64,000 nt of DNA from Blepharisma japonicum (lineage: Eukaryota > Ciliophora > Heterotrichea > Heterotrichida > Blepharismidae). The notes under the pieces are model-generated. The model saw only the letters and a list, made by a program, of their open reading frames with translations. It did no database searches and was not told the origin of the DNA. The position numbers and the translations under genes are program-made. Where the stretch lies: NCBI GenBank assembly GCA_949751835.1, contig CATKHK010000013.1, positions 186,001 through 250,000 of the forward strand, given 5' to 3'. This document shows positions 19,378 to 30,482 of the stretch, in pieces (positions within the stretch are counted from its first letter, which is position 1; every line of letters begins with the position of its first letter).

Positions 19378-21093
19378 TTACATAAAGGATTTATTTGCAA
19401 AATTCGAGTCCTGCTTGCGTTTTCTACATCTTGTAGCAGGGAGTAATCTTATAGGTTTGGGGAAAGATTTTGTAGGGGATTGATCGTCGGTTAGGTATGT
19501 GTTTCTGAATTTCCCATGGGAAGTTTTGTAAGGACTGATAGAAATGTCTTCTGGGACCTCAGTTTCAAACATGGTATAGTATGAGCTATCTCCTGGATCG
19601 TAGTCCAAGTAATGTTTATGATATTTAGAAGGAGAATCGAATGAAATGTCAGCGGCAGGTTTTGGAGACTTCTGGTGAAAAATTCTTGGCAGAGGCTTAG
19701 CAGTAGAAATGCATGCTTCATAAGGCTTATAAGTCACCCTTGGTGTATGACTTCGCTTCGGAGACTCAGTATCAGGCCTTATTTTATTGTTCGGAGTAAA
19801 AGCCATTACATCTTTAAACCCTTCCATGTCATGCAGCTCATCAATCCTTCTTTCAGCCCAAGTCTTAAATATCTCACTACTTTCCTCCAAATATTTCATA
19901 GTTTCTGGGTGTGAAACCCTCTTACTAAAATCCTTTTCAGAAATGACGAATAATTCTCCATCATTTGAAATACATGTACATGTATATTCCCTTGTATCTT
20001 TATGCTGTAAAATTTCTTCAAATCCAAACATTTGGCCTCTTTGTTTTATTACAATTTGTAGTTCTTTGGTTCTGTATAAATGATTTTGTTTTCTAAGCTT
20101 ATTAAAAGAATTGTTAGATCTTGAGGAGTTTATAGGAAGATCATAAGGGTTAAAAGCAGTAGATAAAGGAAGTTGGAATTTTTTTGTATATTTAAACTCG
20201 CCTTCTTTTATTATGTAAACTTCGTTTACAGGGCTGCCTTCTTTGTAAACTGCTTGTCCGCGCTTGAAATTTACTGTTTTGAAATAGTAGCAGAGCTTAA
20301 ATAAAGAAACTTTTGTCCAGTTAGCGAATTGAGGCAAAGATCGTAATAAATCAATTTTTTCGTTCATAGTTTTTTCGTGGACTGAGCCAGCTATCTGATA
20401 ATCTTCTTTACTAAGTGCAGCTAAAACTGTTTTTTCTAAACACTGGACTGTAGCGTTTCTCGGCTTGTCATTAATTAAAGCCATTTCTCCAAAGGACTGT
20501 CCAGCTCCAATCCTCTCAATTTCTATAAGTCCATCGTCTACCTCACTTTCTTCAGTTGATACTATATTTAATATATCTATGCTGTCCTTTCTGTCTTTAA
20601 TTTTATTTGGTGTTATAGGAGAGTTCGGCTCTTTATTTACAATCCTTGTAGTTACAGCTCTTGGCCTAAATGGAATTATGTCTAGCTGGCTCTTTCTCGG
20701 TATATCAAGTTGGCTTCTTCTTGGTATATCAAGCTGGCTTTTTCTAGGCTGATCAATCAACTTTTTCTCACTTTCATTCCTAACAGGCTTTTTCCTATCT
20801 TTTGGAAGTAAAATCCTAACTTGGCCTTTCAAAATAAAATACAAACAGTCTCCAGGGTCCCCTTTTCTAAAAATATACTCATCAGCTTCATATTCTGCAT
20901 ATGTGAGGACCTTGCAGCAGGCCATGTGAACTTTATTTGACTGCTCTCTTTCTGTTATTTCTTGGAAAAATTTAATTCCTGACGTCGCTCTCATAAGAAT
21001 TTCTATATCTTTTTGTGTTCGTTTGTGAGGAGGATTATGTAAAATTGTTCTCGGAGAATAAATAGTTTGGCTTTTCCTTCTTTCTGTACTCAT
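19378..21093 (-). CDS. Protein with two cyclic-nucleotide-binding domains
   Basis: A 571-residue protein, ATG 21091-21093, stop TAA. The first cNMP-binding domain spans about 50-240: YIFRKGDPGDCLYFILKGQV, then after a long inserted loop GAGQSFGEMALINDKPRNAT, which carries the phosphate-binding FGEMAL...PRNAT cassette. The second (about 250-400) has FKRGQAVYKEGSPVNEVYII and GQMFGFEEIL, but lacks the PR(N/T)A motif, so its ligand binding is doubtful. There is no kinase or channel domain. The inserted loop holds three 8-residue repeats (RKSQLDIP). The C-terminal 150 residues are basic and Ser/Pro-rich. Similar cNMP-binding proteins occur in ciliate axonemes; a role in cAMP/cGMP signalling is inferred. 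Confidence 0.85.
   Translation of the reverse strand: MSTERRKSQTIYSPRTILHNPPHKRTQKDIEILMRATSGIKFFQEITEREQSNKVHMACCKVLTYAEYEADEYIFRKGDPGDCLYFILKGQVRILLPKDRKKPVRNESEKKLIDQPRKSQLDIPRRSQLDIPRKSQLDIIPFRPRAVTTRIVNKEPNSPITPNKIKDRKDSIDILNIVSTEESEVDDGLIEIERIGAGQSFGEMALINDKPRNATVQCLEKTVLAALSKEDYQIAGSVHEKTMNEKIDLLRSLPQFANWTKVSLFKLCYYFKTVNFKRGQAVYKEGSPVNEVYIIKEGEFKYTKKFQLPLSTAFNPYDLPINSSRSNNSFNKLRKQNHLYRTKELQIVIKQRGQMFGFEEILQHKDTREYTCTCISNDGELFVISEKDFSKRVSHPETMKYLEESSEIFKTWAERRIDELHDMEGFKDVMAFTPNNKIRPDTESPKRSHTPRVTYKPYEACISTAKPLPRIFHQKSPKPAADISFDSPSKYHKHYLDYDPGDSSYYTMFETEVPEDISISPYKTSHGKFRNTYLTDDQSPTKSFPKPIRLLPATRCRKRKQDSNFANKSFM
20681..20752 (-). repeat. Three 24-bp tandem repeats inside the cNMP-binding protein gene
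   Basis: Units at 20681-20704, 20705-20728 and 20729-20752 encode (R/P)(K/R)SQLDIP-type octapeptides, each with RKS or RRS, possible kinase A-type phosphorylation sites. They fall in the loop inserted within the first cNMP-binding domain. Confidence 0.8.
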
Positions 21094-21138
21094 TATTTAA
21101 AAGGAATTGTTATTAAAATATGTAATGGATTAATAATG

Positions 21139-22365
21139 CTATTTTTTCTCTCGTTTTAAAATCACCATAGTCTTATTTTTGGTAGTATTGATACCCCGGA
21201 GAGCCCCATTTGAGTTTGATCTGGGAAGAGTAGGAGAAGATGCGCCAAATTTTGGGGTTGGGACAGTTAGGAATGATTTTGTTTTTAATGTGGTGCGTAA
21301 AAATGGAGCTTTGGTTTCAGTGTTGAGGGACTGGATTTTCTTTGGTGGAGAGAATTCTTCTTCCTCTTCACTCATTTCGGGTTTAGGAGTGTGAGGCAAG
21401 TGCTGGAGTAGCTCTTTGTATTTTTCGGATATGTCAGGAGCCTGCTGCTGGAGGATTCCTGAGAGAATTAAGCATTCCATTATGATTGTTTTCATTTTCA
21501 GCTTATCGTGATAATTCCTGACGTCTTCTAAATGTGTTTTCGGTATAACTGAATTCTTTCGAGTAATTCAAGGATGGTTCAGCGCCAGTTCAGCTGTATA
21601 ACGCTCATATGGGTTTATAGCAGTACAGCGCAAAAATAAATCCTTTGCTAAAGGTGGAAAATCATCAGGAAAATGCCATTCAATATTTTTCAGTTTTCAA
21701 GTATAAGAACTTATATCATCATCTGGCTCATAAAGAGGATGGTTTCCTACTATAAGCATGTATAATATCATTCCACAGCTCCAAATGTCAACTTGTTCAC
21801 CGTAAAAGTTTGATAAAACTTGTTCAGGGGCCATATATATCATTGTTCCAGTTTTAGTATCTAAAAGAGAGTCGTAGCTGTAATTTGAGCTAAGGCCAAA
21901 GTCAGTAATTTTAAGTGAACTAATTACGTTTGGCTCTGCAAACAAAATATTCTCAGGCTTTAGATCCCTATGAACTATTTTTCTCTCATGAAAATAAGCT
22001 ACCCCTTCAAACACTCCTTTCATAATTTCAGAAGCCTCCTGGTCAGTTAGCTTCCTGCTTCTAATTAAGCTCATAAGTGTCCCACCTCTCAATAATTCCA
22101 TTTCCAGAAAAAAAGCGCTTTCACAATACTTGATCCCTTCAAACTTAACAATCTTAGGATGGTTCATGCTTTCCAAAATTTCAACTTCTTGAACAGACAA
22201 AGCGATTTCTTTTTCGCTCATTTGAGCCTTTGGCAATACTTTGACGGCAACCTCTTTTTTTGTTTTCAGAGAAGAACAGTGGTATACAGACGCATAAGCA
22301 CCCTCGCCAAGCATGTTTATCACATTAAAATGCTCTGAAATATCCCGAGCAATACTTTCGTCCAT
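21139..22365 (-). CDS. CAMK-type serine/threonine kinase
   Basis: The 408-residue product is continuous through TGA=Trp codons (SYTWKLKN, NHPWITRKN). The kinase domain spans about 14-272: Gly-loop LGEGAYASV, VAVKVL lysine, HRDLKPEN, DFGLSS, MAPE and DIWSCG. The last helix reads NPYERYTAELALNHPWI, the usual CAMK/CDPK ending. After it come a helical segment (residues about 280-320) and a Ser/Pro/Thr-rich tail. No EF-hands are present, so it is not a CDPK; it may be calmodulin-regulated or constitutive. ATG 22363-22365 and TAA stop. All catalytic residues are present. Confidence 0.9.
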
Positions 22366-22416
22366 TTATGATGTCTTTTGTAAATCATTGCAGCATTTTA
22401 ATTAGCTTCAAATAAT

Positions 22417-22806
22417 ATGGTCTTCGAAAACTTTAGGAAAGAATTCGCTAAATACAAACTTATAAAAAGTGTCATTTTGACTTATCCAGGCACAAATCCA
22501 GACGAGCAAAGACTTATGAGGAACCTTAAAGACCAGTTTGAAGATCATACCAAAAGTATTGTGTCGCCAACAAAAATCTGCTGTGGACTTATTTTCTTTG
22601 CGGGAGCATTACCTTACTTGAGGAAAAAAAAGAATTATCTTGGAATAAAACATTTCATTGGAATGACCTTTATTCTCTTTACGCTACCTGCTATAGGTGG
22701 CAAAATGGCGGAGAGAGTGGCTGGCTTTACAAAAACAGATTATTTTTATGAAGAATTGGTGAAATCATCTCAGCCTATTTCAGAATTCATTAAAGATAAA
22801 ATATAA
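22417..22806 (+). CDS. Small membrane protein of unknown function
   Basis: A 129-residue ORF, ATG 22417, stop TAA, divergent from the kinase gene 51 bases away. It has two adjacent hydrophobic segments (ICCGLIFFAGALPYL and FIGMTFILFTLPAIGG) separated by a basic loop (RKKKNYLGIKH). That hairpin layout is common in small mitochondrial or ER membrane proteins. No family recognised. Confidence 0.6.
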   Translation: MVFENFRKEFAKYKLIKSVILTYPGTNPDEQRLMRNLKDQFEDHTKSIVSPTKICCGLIFFAGALPYLRKKKNYLGIKHFIGMTFILFTLPAIGGKMAERVAGFTKTDYFYEELVKSSQPISEFIKDKI

Positions 22807-22879
22807 AGCAAAATTGAACACAAAAGCTAATTAATATTACGTTTAGTAGCATTCTAAAGGAATAAAATGGCTATGTGTA

Positions 22880-23820
<941 letters not shown>

Positions 23821-24403
23821 TTTTTTTTAATTTATAAAAACTATGCATTTTTAAAAGGATATTAAGATTCATACTTTAACTCGAATATTAGAAATTGAGT
23901 AAGACAGCTATTCTTTTTATAGAAGAGAGAGAATAAGATTAGGTTTTAAATGCTTGAGTACTTAATACCCTGAATTTCGTTTTCCGTTATTATCGAAAAT
24001 CTCAGACAGCTCCATTATATCTATCAAACACTCAAATAAGGAATATCCTCTATAAAGTAAATAAATAAACTCAAGAACAAAATTTACAGAATTTGATGAA
24101 TAAAATTAAAATTTTTTATCTTTAAATTAAAATAGCCAATTATTTTTGAGATAATAATTTATTTTATTAGTACTTGCTTTGCAAAATTTTGTCTACTTTA
24201 GAATTTATGTGAAGCAGCTATTTATGATGCTTTTGATAAAATATTTGCTTTTCTTTCAAATTACAAATCTCAATATCTTAAGCTGCATTTTTTCTAATGT
24301 ATAGAATCGCATCATTTCATATCTTCTGGGCAAGCTTAACAAAATAATCATTAAGTTTGGCAGCACTTTTTCCTTAGTAGAACATCTAATCCGAAGAATC
24401 AAA
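23821..24403. other. Intergenic, no gene seen
   Basis: 583 bases of AT-rich sequence between the macrodomain start and the end of the next minus-strand gene. No frame longer than about 40 codons looks coding, and no repeat or RNA gene was recognised. Confidence 0.55.
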
Positions 24404-25036
24404 CTAAAAACAGCTCATAAACTTCGCACTACAAATAGATTTTCTCTTATTACTCCCTTTTGCATCCAAAACTCATTTTGAATCTTGGCATTTTGTATTT
24501 GGCGATATCTTAGCCAGCGCTTTTTTAAAAAACTCAGGAGTTTTTAGCCTAATATTTTCTATATCACTATTAATATACCTTGATTTTGTATTACTTGGGG
24601 TTTTTGATCTGTATTCATCATGCAAATATATCTTATTTTGGTTCTTCAGCTTTCTTAGATAAGATATTTTTTTTCTTTTAAATGGCATCAATCTGATTTC
24701 TTCAGTTGGCGATTTGCTGCATTCTTGAGGGTTTATTGAAATTGAGTTATTTCTGGACCAGCATATAAGAGTTGGGTTTTGAAAATCAGCCACATTATTC
24801 TCATCAAATTTATCGTCACGGTTTGAATTCACCAAAATGTCGCTTGGGCAGTCACTTTTTATTTTTCTTTTTATGTATCGAATTCCAACCGAAAACGAAG
24901 GGATGTTATCTCCAAGTCTTGAATTTTCAGAGTTTGGGAAGATATTCATAGGAGGAGGCACTAAGCTTTGTCTTGAAGATGGGCGACGATGGTTGTTTGT
25001 TAATATTTGGCCATCCTTCAGCAGTAAATTTATCAT
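24404..25036 (-). CDS. Hypothetical basic, Ser/Asn-rich protein
   Basis: Reading TGA at 24473-24475 as Trp extends the frame to TAG 24404-24406, giving 210 residues from ATG 25034-25036. The sequence is polar, basic and low in hydrophobic residues (RRPSSRQS, RKKISYLRKLKNQNK, TPSNTKSRY, RLKTPEFFKKALAKISP), so it is probably largely unfolded. TP and SP sites suggest phosphorylation. No domain recognised. The frame stays open upstream to 25132 with similar Ser/Arg/Lys composition but without an ATG there, so the true start is uncertain. Confidence 0.5.
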
Positions 25037-25602
25037 TTTATCTTGGTTATATGAAATTCGAGTCAGCAGTTTTGAATTTTTCAGCTGGCTCCTTGAAGTC
25101 TTCAGCCTTGATATTGGCGAGTATGAAATTTTTTAATGCTACTTAATTAACGGATGAGCAATAAGCATTTTTTAAGTTAAGTTAATAATTCAGTAGTCAA
25201 TAAAATAAAATCTAATGATTTTTTGCTATAATTTTAAGAATTGTCAGACAAATTGATAAACTAACGCATTAATTATTATTGGCAACATTTGAGCATTATT
25301 AATCATTATATTAGCTCCACTCAGATATCAATAGAATTTAATTTATAAACAAGCTGTGCTTCAAACTTTTAAGAAAAATCATGAAGAGGAAGGCTCTTAG
25401 CCGCATAATTTAGACTAATACTTAATAAGGAGTTCAAAAATTTTTTAATTCTAACTTGAGTCTTTATATGCTTTGAATGTATTTTCTTTTATAGCATAAA
25501 GTTACTGGATTGCTCAGAGTTATTTTTTTGGCTAGAAGAGCAAAAATAAAATTTCTGCAACTCAAAAGAGTCCCAATTTAAGAGGAGTTGCTTTAAAATA
25601 AA
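25037..25602. other. Intergenic
   Basis: Apart from the open minus-strand stretch 25037-25132, which may belong to the preceding gene, this gap between two divergent genes is AT-rich and without recognisable features. Confidence 0.5.
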
Positions 25603-25974
25603 ATGGAGACTTCAAGGTGCATTGAGCCTGAATGTGAAAATAAGCCTGATTTTGTGTGCCAATGCACAAACCCTGAAACCAGTATTTGCCGACATCACAT
25701 TGCAGATCATACAAGAGATAACCCAGAAGGCCACCCTTTTTCCGCAATCACAGAAACTCTCTCTGCAAGTGTCCCAGTAATTCTTGACTCATTTGACTGG
25801 AAACTTGGCCTTCCTCTCAGCAATAACTACGAGATCTCAAACCTGCCTGAAGCTGAGCTAAAAATCAAGCTTTCAGACGAAAGCACTTGCTCTTTCTCCT
25901 ACACTCGAGATCAGCTACACGAATTCTTCATGAACTTAGAAATCATACAGTCCCAAATTGACAGCTTAATCTAA
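25603..25974 (+). CDS. COMM-domain protein with an N-terminal B-box-like zinc finger
   Basis: A 123-residue protein, ATG 25603, TAA stop. Residues 5-45 carry a Cys/His pattern like a B-box or AN1-type finger (CIEPECENKPDFVCQC, then CRHHIADH). Residues about 58-123 look like a COMM domain: the opening LDSFDWKLGLPL, then ELKIKLSD, a Phe/Tyr strand, and the closing helix LHEFFMNLEIIQSQIDSL. COMMD proteins form the Commander complex that recycles membrane cargo from endosomes and regulates ubiquitin ligases. A zinc finger fused to COMM is not the usual COMMD layout. The COMM call is by pattern only. Confidence 0.65.
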   Translation: METSRCIEPECENKPDFVCQCTNPETSICRHHIADHTRDNPEGHPFSAITETLSASVPVILDSFDWKLGLPLSNNYEISNLPEAELKIKLSDESTCSFSYTRDQLHEFFMNLEIIQSQIDSLI

Positions 25975-26034
25975 AATTCTTTTAATTTTAATAGCTAATT
26001 CCCCTTTCACACATAATATTAACAAGTTTCTCAT

Positions 26035-27063
26035 ATGGAAAACAGCTTTCAGCAGAATTACCAAACCGAAATCGAGATCTTATCAAGAGACTACTCCCCT
26101 CTCAGGACCTCCCACAAATGAAAATCCACAAAAGTCCCATCCGCCCAGTTAGACTCAGATGCGGTTTCACTATTAAACCAAAAAGAAAAATTCACCGTTC
26201 AAAGAGCAGGGTCTGAGACAACTGACATATATTCCTTATTCCAGTTCAATAAAAGAATGCAAATTAAAAGAAGCGAAAAACTGCTGAAGAGTGCATTTAG
26301 CTTTTGAAGGCTGGTTAACCCGTCGCAGCTTAGGTCAATTTCTAAGCCAGTTTATATCAAGGTGTTTGAGAATATATATAAAGATATTTTAGACCCAAAT
26401 AATACGGCTTATGCAAAGGAATATGCAATTAGTGATGCAGAAGTTGATTTTAATGGGAATTTTGGACTGACTTTTTGTGAATTTTATGACTCGTTTTTTG
26501 AATTTTTGGATACTATGACTAAAAGTGTGCTAATTGGGGAGTATTTGAGGTTTATTAAAGCTGTATATTCGAATATTCAAGAAGCGGCTTGGTTTACAGC
26601 ACTTAATTTGCATAATAAATTGCATTTAAGTGAAGCTCCAAGGCCGGTTTTTCAGAGCTGGATGGTGAAATCGTTTAGAGAGTCAAGGCAAACTATGGTA
26701 GAAAATACATCACAGTCGCCGCCTAAAGCAGCATCAGTTAAAATTGACTTGGATAATCTCCAAAGAAAAAACAGAAAGGTCATTAGAGAAGCAAACCAAG
26801 TCCAGCGGAAGATAGAAATTTTGAAAAGACAAATAAGATCTTCTCAAAGCAGAGTCAGGTCCAGGTCAACTCTTGATGGACGCTATAACTGGACAGCAGA
26901 TATAGACAAAAAAGATAGAGACTGGAGCACAATCAAGAAAGACAGCTATTTAGACAAATTCAACCCACTTTCGATCAAACCTCTAAGAGGTGGGCGGGAC
27001 TCGAATTTCCTTGAAGAAATCATTCAGCTGAGAAAAGGCAAAACAATAGAAATGTTAAATTAA
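26035..27063 (+). CDS. Hypothetical protein, Arg/Lys-rich C-terminus
   Basis: The 342-residue reading begins at ATG 26035 and uses TGA=Trp at two places (SHKWKST, FSFWRLV). It ends in TAA 27061-27063. The centre (about residues 100-205) is folded and contains a possible EF-hand-like region (SDAEVDFNGNFGLTFCEFYD), where the loop DVD-like acids are only partly present. The C-terminal half has a coiled coil (about 245-285) with SRVRSRS. Comparable proteins are frequent in ciliates but unnamed. It ends just 7 bases before the next ATG, one of the tightest spacings in this window. Confidence 0.65.
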
Positions 27064-27070
27064 GTAAAAT

Positions 27071-28993
27071 ATGGCACTAATACTTCTTTTTGCCGTAGCA
27101 TGTGCAGCATTTTTTACAGACAGTCCCTATATCAAAACTATCAGCAAGTCTGAAATAGCTAAGCATATAAGGGACCCTGACTATTTAACAGGAATAGTAA
27201 TTTATGAAAGAGAAGGTGAAAGGTCTCAAGCATTTGCAGAAATCGTCGATTCAATATTAGATTCATATCACAATTATATACAATTTTTAGCTTATGATTG
27301 TACAGAAGACGAAATCCTGTGCCCTCAAGAAACAAAATCAATGCTTCCAATGTTTGAAATTCATGTTCCAAATGGATACAACCCCTATTCTGGAAAACCT
27401 ATTGTGGAGCTAAAAAAATACTCTGGCCCAGGCGCCATACAAAACATTACTGATTATTTACTTGAAAATATTCCATATCTAGGCCTTTTTCTCAATAGAG
27501 AGACAGAAGAATATCTATATGACCCTGATATAAATTCTGTGATTTTATTTACCAAAAAAAATTTTGTACCTTTAATGTACCAAGGGCTCTCTTCACTATA
27601 TAGAGGACGGCTGAATTTTTATGTTTCTTGGGCTAATCTTACTGAATATTCTAGAAGGTATCAAATTTATAATTTCCCTGCTGTTGTTGTAAAGACAAAT
27701 AAAGATATTATTAAATATACAGGGAAAATTGCGTACGATGATATTGCTGAATTTCTTAAAAATTATGCAGTTCAGTCAAAACAAGTTGAAAAATTAGTTA
27801 CACAGGCTGAAAAAACTATTCCTAAGCTGAGGATTCCTGATTTTATCCCTATAAGGCTAACTGCAGATAATTTTTACACAAGGCTTGACAAAGAAAAAGT
27901 AAACTTTGTCCAGTTTTACAAAGAAAAAATGATAAATGACTGAGATAGGCTATTAAAGGAATATGCTGGTGTAGTCACATTTATTTTATTAAATTGCACT
28001 GATGCTGCAGAATATGAAATCGCTCTTGACGAGCACGTTAAATCATTTCCATCTCTTTACTTATATCCTCCAGACAATCCTAATGGTTACCCTCTATATT
28101 TGACTGATTTTCCAAGTATTGAGATTGAAATCGCCAAACATATAAAATTTGAAATGACTCAATTATCAGACTACAAACTTCACGATTTTATATATAAGCC
28201 AGGACGTGACAAAAGAATGGGGCTAATTTTCCTTACTGAAGACCAAACCCCTATTCATTACAAAGCACTTGCAGCTGACCCAGCTTTTAACCATTTAGTA
28301 AGATTTTCTATATTTAAATCAGGTAGACAACAATTATCTGATATTTTTAATCCTAAAAAAATACCAACTATGATAAGTATTATTAGAGCAAACGAAACTG
28401 GGGAATTAAAAATTATTGAATATTCAGGAGAAGTAAATGACTATAAAATCATGTTTTATTTTGTCGACCAAATGTCCTTGCCGATGTTTTATAGAGAAGA
28501 CAAGAAAAAAGTGAAAACTGAAAATGAAGTAAAACCATGGGACAAAAATAGGTGAAGAGATGAATGTATTGGCGGAGTCTGCGTTGTAGGGTTTTTTAAT
28601 GGAGATGCTGTAAGAAATATTTAGGAAAATTTCCCAAATGAGCTTTCTGTGCTCAAAAAAGCAAGCGCACTGATGGAAAATAGAAATCTCCCTTATCATT
28701 TTGGATGAGTAGATGGAGTATGCTATTCTGGGCTCAGAGAAATTTTTGATATTCATGAACACAATTTGCCTGGACTAGGAGCATATTTACCGGCGAAGAA
28801 AAAGATTGCGAGACTTTATGGAGAATTTAATAGTGAAGATGCAATTGATTTTCTTGAAAATGTGCTGAGGAATAAATTTATGGGCGAAGAAAGAGACAAG
28901 CTATATTTTCCTGATGTGCATTGTAAAACGATGGAGCAAAAATCGAAACAAAGAAAAAAAGCAAAAAAACAAATAGATAGCGAAGATCTTTAA
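27071..28993 (+). CDS. ER thioredoxin-fold (PDI-like) protein, one 15-nt intron
   Basis: Exons 27071-28609 and 28625-28993 give 635 residues. The N-terminus is a signal peptide (MALILLFAVACAAFF). The C-terminus ends DSEDL, which resembles ER-retrieval (KDEL-type) signals. Several thioredoxin-like segments follow one another (IVIYEREGERS, YIQFLAYDCTEDE, VNFVQFYKEKM, VTFILLNCTDA, VCVVGFFNG). The usual CxxC is absent in the middle domains; a Cys pair occurs as CIGGVC near residue 500. That suggests a PDI-like or DNAJC16-like protein without classic oxidoreductase activity in most domains. TGA=Trp occurs at MINDWDRL, DKNRWRDE and HFGWVDG. Stop TAA. Confidence 0.75.
28610..28624 (+). other. 15-nt spliceosomal intron
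   Basis: GTAAGAAATATTTAG, phase 0. Splicing joins FFNGDA to ENFPNELSVLKKA. If kept, its last three bases are an in-frame TAG. Confidence 0.9.
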
Positions 28994-29099
28994 ATTTTTA
29001 ATAAAAAATATATGAGATTGAGCATTTATTATTCATTTAGCTATATTTTTTGAGTATTGATGCAAATAGAATTTAATTATTATTTAAATAAATTAATAA

Positions 29100-30104
29100 A
29101 TGGATAATCCAGATCCAGATGGTATCAATCCCAATATGCCTTCATTCATCGCTCAAGCTCCATGATATATAAAAGGTGAATCAGGTTCCCTTAATCATCA
29201 AAAATCTCAAAAATCCAAGCCAAAATCTACCATTGACACTTGATACTCAAAAGGGACAACATCTAATATTTCCAAAAAATTCCAAAAAGGCGCATGTGCT
29301 AATTGCGGAGCCCCTTCTCATTCTGCCAAAGACTGTGTAGAGAGGCCTCGAAAAGTCGGGGCAAAGTATTCAAACAGAGACTTTAGACCTGAAGAAAACA
29401 TACAAAAAATTGATCTCGATTATGACGGCAAACGTGATAGATGGAACGGCTACCAGCCAGACATGTATAAAAAGGTCATAGAAGAGTATGAACAAATAGA
29501 AACCGAAAAGAAAAAGCGCAAAATCGAAAATAATGAAGAGCCAATAATTGACCCTGAATCAGTAGTAGAAATCAATGATGAAGCCAAAAACCAAACTTAT
29601 GCTTATAGTGAGATGGTAAATAATGTTGACCCAAGAACCAAAACAATAACTAGCAATAATCGTGTGAGAGATGATACTGCCTGCTATTTGTGAAATTTAG
29701 ACCATACTAATGCAAATTATGATGGAAAATCAAGGTCAATGAATGAACTTGAGGTAGGAAAAGGCAATGACTCAGAAGAAGACCAAATGTATAGAGACTC
29801 TTGGATGAAAATTTCAGGAGATATGGTCCCGATGATTGAACAAGAAGAATATGTACAAAAATTGTATGAAAGAGGACATGATTTGCATCCTTTAGCTAAT
29901 CCTTCACAGAGCGAGTTGGTTTATAAGTGGTATAAGGAAGAAAGCAAAAAGAGAATTACGAAGAAAAAGAAGAAACTGCTGGATTTGTATGGGGATCAAG
30001 ATGAATACTCAGAAGAAGAAGCTTTGGGGAAAGATAGCAAAAATCAGAACGAAAATGGCACAAGTGAAATTGCAGAAAGCCAGCCAAAAGATATAAAAAA
30101 TTAA
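29100..30104 (+). CDS. SLU7: Pre-mRNA splicing factor SLU7
   Basis: A 334-residue product from ATG 29100 to TAA, with TGA=Trp at the conserved APWYIK, DTWYSK and CYLWNLD. Family signatures: the CCHC zinc knuckle (CANCGAPSHSAKDCVERPRK), then VGAKYSNRDF, DYDGKRDRWNGYQP, and RVRDDTACYLWNLD...SRSMNE. SLU7 acts in the second catalytic step, holding the free 5' exon and influencing 3' splice-site choice. The length is shorter than the human protein (about 586 residues) because much of the variable C-terminal half is missing; a Lys-rich stretch and acidic tail end it. The spliceosome of this genome must handle 15-nt introns. Confidence 0.95.
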
Positions 30105-30252
30105 TTTCGCTGTAATTTTATATGAATATTGCTTTTCCTAAAATAATCAACTACTTGAATTTTCCAATTATCTTTAATGAATTTTATTTGTATGCAATAA
30201 TCATACTTCATCATTGACAATAAATCTAATTCGAGTAAATTATTTTAATAAA

Positions 30253-30456
30253 ATGGAGCCAACAAGAACTCCTATCAGGTCAATACATCCTACTAAACCT
30301 ATTAAAAGACCAAAACTGAAGCCTTTATGAAGACATCACATTCTCTATTTTTTGCAGTATTTTCGAGAACCTCCTAAAAGTGAATTTTTGCCTATACAAA
30401 AACAAGATTTTTGGAGTGTATCTTTTGATTGGAGCATTAAGCTAAACAATACTTAA
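30253..30456 (+). CDS. Small basic protein, 67 residues
   Basis: This ORF runs from ATG 30253 to TAA 30454-30456 and contains one TGA=Trp (KPLWRHH). It starts MEPTRTPIRSIHPTKPIKRP, is basic and Pro-rich, and ends FWSVSFDWSIKLNNT with several aromatics. It sits in the correct position for a gene, between SLU7 and the convergent EF-hand gene. No homologue recognised. Short length makes it uncertain, but the codon use and aromatic content look coding. Confidence 0.5.
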
Positions 30457-30482
30457 ATTAACCATACAATCACATGCAATTT

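Noticed and set aside
21139-22365. Kinase broken into two pieces by a stop at 21697-21699
   Set aside because: The stop is TGA, read as Trp in this genome; the protein continues through the last kinase helix. The same holds for most split genes here.
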